A DNA stretch of 64,000 nucleotides from Actinomadura sp. HBU206391 (lineage in GTDB: Bacteria; Actinomycetota; Actinomycetes; Streptosporangiales; Streptosporangiaceae). Under the pieces are notes generated by a model, which did no database searches, was not told the DNA's origin, and saw only the letters and a program-made list of their open reading frames with translations. How positions within the stretch are numbered: position 1 is the stretch's first letter; every line of letters begins with the position of its first letter. Location: positions 1 through 64,000 of the forward strand of contig NZ_JABVEB010000006.1 of assembly GCF_014323665.1 (NCBI RefSeq), in the 5' to 3' direction. Positions 52,110 to 58,597 of the stretch are shown piece by piece. The position numbers and the translations under genes are program-made.

Positions 52110-55100
52110 ATGACGCAGCGGCGCGCGTTGGCCATCGGGGTCACGGAGTTCGGTGATGCCGCCGAAAACGGAAGCGATCTTCTGCCGTTGCCTTTCGCCG
52201 CCCGGCTGGCACGGGAGCTGGCGAGTTCTCTCGGCGCGCTCGGGTACGAATGCACGATTCGTGATGACGTGCCGTTTTCCACCCGGGCGCTCGGCGACGC
52301 GGTGCTGTCCCGGCTCCGCGAGGCGGATGCGGACAGTGTCGTCATCGTGCATGTGATCAGCCATGGAGATATCGAGCAGCGCACGGGAGCGCTCTGGGTC
52401 GCGGGGTCGGACGGCGAGCCCGGTGACGGTGCCACGGAGATCGAGGGCTGGCTCAGAGCGGTGGAGCGTGGCCCGGACGGGCCGATGGTGCTGTTTCTGC
52501 TGGATCTGTGCCGATCGGGTACGGCGGCCAGATTGCCCTGGCACATCGCTCTCGCCGATGGGCGGGCTCGCGCCTGGGTGCTCGCCGCCTGCCAGAGCGA
52601 CGAGGGCGCCTTCGACGGTCGTTTCTCACAGGCCGTGATCAACGTACTCGACCGCATCAGGCGGGAAGAGCTCGATATCGATCCGGCCCTGCCGAATGTG
52701 CCGTATCCGGCGGTGGCCCGCGCGGTCAGAGAGGAGGTCAATCTCCTCGCGGCAAAGGCCGATGGGTCCCGCCAGGAGGTGACCGCGACACTCATCGATT
52801 CCAGTGCAGACCTGACAAAGCTCGCATTCTTTCCAAATCCCGCGCACGACCCTTCGGATTCGCGGAGGCGGTTCCGCGCACGGCTCGACGCCGGCCTGTT
52901 GCCCTTTCTCGATGATCTCGACGAGGGCCTTGATGCCCGTCATTTCATCGAGCGCGCCACCGGATCGAGTCCCTTCAACCGGACACCGGGCTTTTCGCGG
53001 ATGTCGGGCTGTTTCACCGGCCGCCGCAAGGAGCTGCGGAGACTTTCCTGGCTGCTCAGCGGAGAGTTCCCCGAGGTCGGGCCCGCTCCGGCGCTGGGCG
53101 TGGTCACCGGGAGCCCGGGGGCGGGCAAGTCCGCACTGCTCGGGGTGCTCGTCTGCTCGTCCCATCCGAGCCTGCGGGAGACGACGCACCAGGTCTGGGA
53201 TCACGTGCGCCGCGCCCTCTACACGGTGGACGAGAGGTTCGCGGCGGTGCACGCTCGCGGGCGCCGGCTCGACGAGATCGTCGCCTCCATCGCCCGCCAG
53301 CTCGGCCTGGGCGAACTCGACTTTCCCGACGACCTCGTCGACGCGATCCGCGACCTGCCGCCGCCGGCCATCGTGCTGGACGCCCTCGACGAGGCCGAGA
53401 ACGGCCCGTTGATCATGGAAGAGCTCGTCCTTCCGCTGGCGAGGGCGCAGCGAGACGACGGCTCACCGCTCGTGCGGCTGGTCGTGGGCGTGCGAAAGTA
53501 CGGCGACTACGCCCCGCTCCGCGACTTCGCGGCAGGCCACGGTCTGCTGGCCGACCTCGACGACCAGCCTCGTGAGGTGCTCGAGGACGATCTTGAGGAG
53601 TACGTCACCGAGCTGCTCAGCGCCAGCGACGTCTACAAGCAGCGCGAAACCGTACGCAGGAACTTCGCCCGGGAGGTGGCGGGGGTGCTCGCCGCGCCTC
53701 CGGCGGAGGGGGTCCGCAATCGATGGGGTGAGTTCCTGGTCGCCGGCCTGTACGCACGGCATGTGGTCGCGACCACCTTCGACCGGCCGATCCGCAAGGC
53801 CCGCGAGGCCAGGGACCTGGGCAGGCGAGTGCCGCGCAGCCTCCCGGAGGTGCTCGCCCTCGACCTCGACGCCACCACGTCGTCGCTCCTGCGGCCCGCC
53901 TTGCTGGCGCTGGCGCGCACGTATGGCGACGGGATGCCGCTCTCGGTGCTGCGCAGGGTGTGCGGCGCCTACCTCACCGGAATCTCCGAACCGACCACCG
54001 GCCAACTGCGCAACGCGCTCGACCTCGGACGTTTCTATCTCCGGCAGGTCACCGACACCGACGGGACGACGCTCTACCGGCTGTTCCACCAAGGTCTGGC
54101 CGATCATCTGCTGGGCCGCGGGCGGAACTCCTCGATGCGCATCCAGGAGGCCTTCCGCACGTCGGTGTTCCTCGATCTGCTGGTCGCACCGCTCGGAGCC
54201 GGGCCTGCCCGGGACTGGGACGTGGCGGAGCCGTACGTGATCAGGCATGTGCTGCAGCACGCCGCCGATGCCGGACGGCTCGACGAGTTCGCCCCGGGCC
54301 GCCCGTGGACCCCGTCGGACACGACCGGCGGGATGCGAGTGGAAGAACCGATGAGCGGCGGATCCATGAGGTACGGCCCACCGGGCCTCCGCCAGCGTCA
54401 GCGAGAGATGTCCGCCGAACGCGATGAGCGGCCCCGTGACCCTGATCGCGACCAGACCGACCCGCGCTTCCAGATCCCGCCGTCTCCGCCGTCTCCGCCT
54501 GCCGGTTTCGGCGTCGCAGAGCCTCGGGTGAGTGACCCTGATCGCGACCAGACCGATCCGCGCTTCGAGATCCCGCCGTCCCCGTACGTTCCCGAGCCGC
54601 GAGCCGGAGACCCCGAGGCGCTCTCGCCCGCACCCCTGGGCGTGGACCGCTGGCGGGGGGAGGCCTCCATTCTCGGCCGGCCCGGTTATCTGGAGGAGAT
54701 CTATGCCAGAGAGGTGTGGCAGGCCGCCTCCGATCTCGTTCTCAACGGTCGGTGGCGGCTGGTCGCACTGCGCCAGAACATCGACCGGGCTGGGACGAGC
54801 ACTCTGTGGGACGCCGTTCAGGTGGCCGGCGAGACGCCCGTCGTGGTGAAGCTCGTTCCCACGGGCAGCCTGGGTTCGGCGACCAGGACCGGCGTGCTGC
54901 GCCGGAGGGCGCTGCGCAACGACATGCGGATGAACACGCGCAGCAGGCGGATCCGCGAGATCGTCGACTCCGGCGAAGACCAGGGATTCGGCTATCTGGT
55001 GATGCCACAGTACGGTCCCGGCAGCCTCAGCGGCCACCTGGCCTCTCCCGAGGCGGGCCGTCGTCTGGGCTGGTGCCTGGAGATCGCCGACCAGGTGCTC

Positions 55101-55718
55101 GAAGGGCTCGAGGCGGCGCACGCGGACGGATTCGTCCACCTCGACGTCAAACCGGCCAACGTCGTGCTGGACGGCGACGCGGCACGGATCATCGACTGGG
55201 GGCTCTCGGTGCGCTGGCGGAACACAGACCCCGGGCGCGAACCGATGACGGGCGGCACCCCCTTCTTCGCCAGCCCTGAGCAGATCGCCCAGAAACCCGG
55301 GTGGTGCACGCCTCTGGCGGACCTCTACGGTGCCGGCGCCCTCCTGTACTGGCTCATCACCGCCGAGGCGCCTCTCGCACGGGAGCTCGGCCGGTCTGCG
55401 AGCCCGTTCGGTGTCGTCTCGTTCCTCGACCTCGGCGGCCGGCCCGAGCGTGTCGACCGGCTCGTCCCGGGAGTCCCCGAGGTGGTCGCAGACCTGGTCG
55501 ACCGCTGGCTGGAGAGATCGCCCGCCGACCGCCTGCCGCCCGGCGCGCCCCCCGAGGCGGCGATGACCGCCGCACGGCGTGCTCTCGCCGCCCTCCGACG
55601 CAGCCGGCGCGTCCGGAAGGCGGCCCAGGTGGAAGCGCCCGTAGCGTCGCGCGAGCGCGGCATGGATCATCGGACGCCCTCCGTTGACGGCCCCACCCGC
55701 GACTTCGAGCCGGGATGA
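52110..55718 (+). CDS. Caspase-like / STAND NTPase / protein-kinase-like fusion protein
   Basis: From ATG 52110 (52092 also possible) the protein has 1202 residues. Domain 1 (about 1-240) is a C14 caspase-like fold: VIVHVISHG with His 85 and LFLLDLCRSG with Cys 134. Domain 2 (about 295-700) is a STAND/NACHT-type NTPase: CFTGRRKELRRL, Walker A GSPGAGKS (334-341), Walker B IVLDALDE (421-428), then helical winged-helix-like sequence. A Pro/Asp-rich linker (about 740-850) contains DPDRDQTDPRF twice. Domain 3 (about 875-1150) is a kinase: VVVKLV (Lys 914), FVHLDVKPANVVL (Asp 1012, Asn 1017), IIDWGLS (Asp 1029), GGTPFFASPEQ. No membrane helix. Confidence 0.9.
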   Translation: MTQRRALAIGVTEFGDAAENGSDLLPLPFAARLARELASSLGALGYECTIRDDVPFSTRALGDAVLSRLREADADSVVIVHVISHGDIEQRTGALWVAGSDGEPGDGATEIEGWLRAVERGPDGPMVLFLLDLCRSGTAARLPWHIALADGRARAWVLAACQSDEGAFDGRFSQAVINVLDRIRREELDIDPALPNVPYPAVARAVREEVNLLAAKADGSRQEVTATLIDSSADLTKLAFFPNPAHDPSDSRRRFRARLDAGLLPFLDDLDEGLDARHFIERATGSSPFNRTPGFSRMSGCFTGRRKELRRLSWLLSGEFPEVGPAPALGVVTGSPGAGKSALLGVLVCSSHPSLRETTHQVWDHVRRALYTVDERFAAVHARGRRLDEIVASIARQLGLGELDFPDDLVDAIRDLPPPAIVLDALDEAENGPLIMEELVLPLARAQRDDGSPLVRLVVGVRKYGDYAPLRDFAAGHGLLADLDDQPREVLEDDLEEYVTELLSASDVYKQRETVRRNFAREVAGVLAAPPAEGVRNRWGEFLVAGLYARHVVATTFDRPIRKAREARDLGRRVPRSLPEVLALDLDATTSSLLRPALLALARTYGDGMPLSVLRRVCGAYLTGISEPTTGQLRNALDLGRFYLRQVTDTDGTTLYRLFHQGLADHLLGRGRNSSMRIQEAFRTSVFLDLLVAPLGAGPARDWDVAEPYVIRHVLQHAADAGRLDEFAPGRPWTPSDTTGGMRVEEPMSGGSMRYGPPGLRQRQREMSAERDERPRDPDRDQTDPRFQIPPSPPSPPAGFGVAEPRVSDPDRDQTDPRFEIPPSPYVPEPRAGDPEALSPAPLGVDRWRGEASILGRPGYLEEIYAREVWQAASDLVLNGRWRLVALRQNIDRAGTSTLWDAVQVAGETPVVVKLVPTGSLGSATRTGVLRRRALRNDMRMNTRSRRIREIVDSGEDQGFGYLVMPQYGPGSLSGHLASPEAGRRLGWCLEIADQVLEGLEAAHADGFVHLDVKPANVVLDGDAARIIDWGLSVRWRNTDPGREPMTGGTPFFASPEQIAQKPGWCTPLADLYGAGALLYWLITAEAPLARELGRSASPFGVVSFLDLGGRPERVDRLVPGVPEVVADLVDRWLERSPADRLPPGAPPEAAMTAARRALAALRRSRRVRKAAQVEAPVASRERGMDHRTPSVDGPTRDFEPG

Positions 55719-55758
55719 ACCACGCCGGAGCGTCGGCCAGGTGGCGGCCGGGTCCCCG

Positions 55759-55776
55759 GTCGTGATCACGCGGTTG
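55759..55776. repeat. Dispersed palindromic element, degenerate right half (copy 6)
   Basis: GTCGTGATCACGCGGTTG differs from the right arm consensus at three positions and is followed by TTCTCGG. It lies between two convergent genes. Confidence 0.75.
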
Positions 55777-55827
55777 TTCTCGGCATGCGTACGCCCGTCA
55801 GCGCGCGATCATGGCATGGGTCGGTGG

Positions 55828-56940
55828 TCAGGGGCTGATGGCCAGGAAGAGGAAGGCCGCGAGCAGGGAGAGGTGCACTCCGCCCTGCAGTACGGTGGCC
55901 CGCCCCGGGACGACGGTGAGGGTGGCCACCACGAACGTCAGGCCGAGCAGCACCATGTGAGTGGCGCCCAGGCCCAGTAGCAGTGGGCCGGTCAGCCAGA
56001 TCGACGCGAGGGCGATCGCCGGGATGGTGAGGCCGATGCTCGCCATGGCCGAGCCGAGTGCGAGGTTGAGACTGATCTGGATCTGGTCGCGGCGGGCGGC
56101 TCGCAGCGCGGCGAGGGTCTCTGGCAACAGGACCAGTAGCGCGATCACGACGCCCACCACCGCGGGCGGCAGCCCGGCGGACACCACCGCCGACTCGATC
56201 ACCGGAGACTCGACCTTCGCGAGCCCCACCACGGCGACGAGGGCCAACAGCAGCAGGCCGAGGCTCGTCATGGCGGCCCGTGCCGGGGGTGGAGCGGCGT
56301 GCTCGACCGGGACCTCGCCGGCGGTGCCATCGGCTCCGACGGGCAGGAAGTAGTCGCGATGCCGGACGGTCTGGGTGATCACGAACAGGCCGTACAGAGC
56401 CAGTGAGGCGACCGCCGCGAACGCCAGTTGCGGCGGGGAGAAGGCCGGCCCGGGCGTGCTCGTGGTGAAGGTCGGCAGCACCAGGCTCAGCGTGGCGAGC
56501 GTCGCCACGGTCGCGAGCGCTCCGCCCGTGCCCTCGGCGTGGAAGACCACCACCCGGCGGCGCAGCGCGCCGACCAACAGGCACAGCCCCACGATGCCGT
56601 TGCAGGTGATCATCACGGCGGCGAACACCGTGTCGCGGGCCAGCGACGACGCCTTCGGCCCGCCCGAGACCATCAGGGTGACGATGAGCGCCACCTCGAT
56701 GACGGTGACCGCCACCGCGAGGATCAGCGAGCCGAACGGCTCGCCCACGCGGTGGGCGACCACCTCGGCGTGGTGTACGGCGGCCAGCACCGCGCCCGCG
56801 AGAAGGCAGGCAACGATCACCACCACGGCTCCGGGCAGGTGACGGCCCCACGTCAGCACCAGGGCGACGATCGCGGTCACCGGGACGACGATCATCCAGC
56901 GTGCGACGGTGAACCGGACTACCCGCGTCATGCCCTCCAT
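55828..56940 (-). CDS. Ca2+/H+ antiporter, ChaA/CaCA family
   Basis: From ATG 56940 the protein has 370 residues with about 11 membrane helices. The two inverted CaCA repeats carry their acidic ion-binding motifs: HHAEVVAHRVGEPFGSLILA with VTVIEVALI, and LLPETLAALRAARRDQIQ with NLALGSAMASIGLT. These motifs match bacterial ChaA-type cation/proton exchangers, which expel Ca2+ or Na+/K+ at high pH. A hydrophilic loop (about 225-265) separates the halves. An alternative GTG start at 56970 would add ten residues. Confidence 0.92.
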   Translation of the reverse strand: MEGMTRVVRFTVARWMIVVPVTAIVALVLTWGRHLPGAVVVIVACLLAGAVLAAVHHAEVVAHRVGEPFGSLILAVAVTVIEVALIVTLMVSGGPKASSLARDTVFAAVMITCNGIVGLCLLVGALRRRVVVFHAEGTGGALATVATLATLSLVLPTFTTSTPGPAFSPPQLAFAAVASLALYGLFVITQTVRHRDYFLPVGADGTAGEVPVEHAAPPPARAAMTSLGLLLLALVAVVGLAKVESPVIESAVVSAGLPPAVVGVVIALLVLLPETLAALRAARRDQIQISLNLALGSAMASIGLTIPAIALASIWLTGPLLLGLGATHMVLLGLTFVVATLTVVPGRATVLQGGVHLSLLAAFLFLAISP

Positions 56941-56944
56941 GCTG

Positions 56945-57430
56945 CCTGTTCCGATCCGGCGGGGAAGCACCTGGTCAGCGCGGCACGCGAGCCTTGATCA
57001 AGGATGGCGGCCTCAGACCAGGCGGTGACCGCCGTCAGCAGCCGTTCGATCTCGTGCTCGCGGGCGATGTCGGCGACCGCGGTGCTCAGCCTGCCGGTAT
57101 TGGGGGAGCCGCTTCTCGGCGGCTGCGAGCCGCTCGGCGGACCGGCCGACGATCGTGACCTCGCTGCCCGCCGCGAGCAGGGTCTCGGCCAGGGGCGAGA
57201 CCCATGCCGGAGCTGCCGCCGACAATGACTGAGCAGCAGCTCCTCCAGCCGTGCGGGCAGCCACGGAGGTACCCCGTTGAGCAGTCCGAGGCGCAGCACC
57301 GGGTCGGTGACGCCCGCGGCGCGACGGGCCTCACGTACGGCCTACTGGGCGGCGCGCACCGTCTCGCGGGCGGAGCGGAGCAGGACGGCGCCGGCCGGGG
57401 TGAGCTCCCCGCCCCGGGAACCTCTGATCA
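56945..57430 (-). pseudogene. Composite relic: LysR fragment joined to a frameshifted SDR fragment
   Basis: Read on the minus strand, 57430 to about 57230 encodes LysR-like sequence (GGELTPAGAVLLRSARETVRAAQ, then an in-frame TAG, then VLRLGLLNGVPPWLPARLEELL). It passes directly into an SDR N-terminus in another frame (VIVGGSSGMGLA), shifts again (LAETLLAAGSEVTIVGRSAE), and after a run of five C shifts once more (ADIAREHEIERLLTAV). The two parent genes are truncated and fused, with at least three disabling changes. Confidence 0.75.
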
Positions 57431-57460
57431 ACAGTGCCGCGCCCACTCGCGCTCCACGGT

Positions 57461-57502
57461 GCCGGTCAGCTCTTGCCGGTCAGTGTCTGCCGGTCAGTGT
57501 CT
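57461..57502. repeat. 14-bp tandem repeat over the end of the winged-helix regulator gene
   Basis: GCCGGTCAGTGTCT is perfect at 57475-57488 and 57489-57502, with a diverged copy at 57461-57474. The copy at 57489-57502 contains the regulator stop codon on the minus strand (57494-57496). Confidence 0.9.
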
Positions 57503-57799
57503 ACCGGTTTGGGCCAGGTCGCTGATGCGGCGCAGTTCGGCGAGGTGGCCGGCCAGCGCTCGCCGGCCCTCGGGGCTGAGCGCTAGCCAGGTGCGCCTGT
57601 GCGCCTGGCCCGAGGTCTTCGTCACGGTCACATAGCCGGCGGTCTGCAGCGCCTTGACATGCTTGCTGAGCACCGAGTCGGCGATCCCGAGGGTGTCCCG
57701 GATCACGGAGAACTCCGCCGAGTCGACGGCTGCGAGCATGGCGCAGATCCGCAGCCGGTGGGGCGCGTGGATCAGCTCGTCAAAGACCGGCTCGCTCAT
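57494..57799 (-). CDS. Winged-helix transcriptional regulator (MarR/ArsR-like, HTH_34 type)
   Basis: The 101-residue protein is a bare winged helix: FDELIHAPHRLRICAMLAAVDSAEFSVIRDTLGIADSVLSKHVKALQTAGYVTVTKTSG, then RRTWLALSPEGRRALAGHLAELR. Single-domain regulators of this type act as dimers and are often encoded next to a membrane protein they control. Its start overlaps the end of the upstream membrane protein gene by 20 bp, so the two form an operon. The probable binding site is the paired palindrome at 58258-58302 at the operon head. Confidence 0.88.
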   Translation of the reverse strand: MSEPVFDELIHAPHRLRICAMLAAVDSAEFSVIRDTLGIADSVLSKHVKALQTAGYVTVTKTSGQAHRRTWLALSPEGRRALAGHLAELRRISDLAQTGRH

Positions 57800-58265
57800 G
57801 ATCCGCCCGTAGATCCTGCTGTACGGCCTGGTCGATGCGGAGGCCGACGACGATCGTCATTACTCCGATCAGCACCCCGCCCACCGCGATGGCGTAGCGC
57901 ACCTCGGCCCCCCACTCCAGGTACATCCCGATCGCGGCGACGACGAGACCGGCCAGAGCCCAGGCCACGCTCAGCCGACGGGCGGTGGGCGTCGCCGTGT
58001 AGGGGTCGAAGGAGATCCCCGTCGAGCGCTTGACCGCCCAGCCGAGCCCGAGCACCACGAGGGTGAGCAGCGGAACCCCGAAGGACGCGAAGCGCAGGCT
58101 CATCGAGACGAGGGCGAAGGCGATCGCCGCGCCGAGCCCCACGTGGTACCACCACGGGATCGTGATGCGGTCGGCCACCCTGGCACGCGCGTCGGCGACC
58201 CCGTCGAGAGCGGCACGGGCGGCCGCCGCGTCCGGGATCTCGGCCCGGGGAGAGCTGCTTTCCAT
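57780..58265 (-). CDS. Four-helix membrane protein co-encoded with the regulator
   Basis: From ATG 58265 the protein has 161 residues: a soluble N-terminus (about 1-40) and four membrane helices in two close pairs (YHVGLGAAIAFALVSM; LLTLVVLGLGWAV; LAGLVVAAIGMYL; GGVLIGVMTIVVG). The family is unknown to me beyond its frequent pairing with small winged-helix regulators. The start codon lies within one of two inverted operator copies, and a TATGCT hexamer on the minus strand (58273-58278) ends 7 nt upstream, so the message is probably leaderless. The in-frame ATG 58277 is less likely. Confidence 0.78.
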   Translation of the reverse strand: MESSSPRAEIPDAAAARAALDGVADARARVADRITIPWWYHVGLGAAIAFALVSMSLRFASFGVPLLTLVVLGLGWAVKRSTGISFDPYTATPTARRLSVAWALAGLVVAAIGMYLEWGAEVRYAIAVGGVLIGVMTIVVGLRIDQAVQQDLRADHERAGL

Positions 58266-58302
58266 GACGGAAAGCATAACGCGAACTTTCCGTCATGGAA
58301 AG
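58258..58302 (-). promoter_or_regulatory. Promoter with paired operator copies
   Basis: CTTTCCATGACGGAAAG (58258-58274) and CTTTCCGTCATGGAAAG (58286-58302) are each near-palindromic and are exact inverted copies of one another, 11 bp apart. On the minus strand a TTTCCA-N17-TATGCT promoter lies inside the block, ending just before ATG 58265. Binding of the co-encoded regulator here would cover promoter and start. Confidence 0.7.
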
Positions 58303-58350
58303 CACGATGACCGACGCCGTCTGAGGCCGACCGACGCGGTGCCCGGCCCC

Positions 58351-58583
58351 GTGCGGCCGAGGGGCGTACTGCACCGGCCCGTCGGCGGCGGCCCGGAAGT
58401 CATGCACGAGCAGCTCACGCACCTGGTCGAGACCGCGGGCCCGCACCGATGTCTACACGCTCAAGGGCGCAGCTGGTGTCCAACACCGTCAGCAACCACA
58501 TCTCGAGCATCTTCGCGAAGCTCCAGGTCGCCAGCCGGGCCGAGGCGATCGTGCGGGCACGATCGGCCGGCCTGGGCCAATGA
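58351..58583 (+). pseudogene. Relics of a DUF5753 and a LuxR-type HTH domain
   Basis: Positions 58351-58440 encode GVLHRPVGGGPEVMHEQL and THLVETAG, typical of the DUF5753 domain of XRE regulators, with no start or HTH upstream. In a different frame, about 58476-58583 encodes NTVSNHISSIFAKLQVASR followed by AEAIVRARSAGLGQ and a stop. This is the C-terminal recognition helix and tail of a LuxR/NarL-type regulator. Two unrelated gene fragments lie end to end. Confidence 0.65.
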
Positions 58584-58597
58584 GCCGCCGGGGGCGG

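Noticed and set aside
53463-55769. 768-residue minus-strand frame opposite the caspase-NTPase-kinase gene
   Set aside because: All recognisable motifs are on the plus strand; this frame has the shadow composition and no start signal.
21373-55776. Insertion sequence ends for the palindromic elements
   Set aside because: No transposase frame lies between or beside any copies and no target-site duplication is evident.
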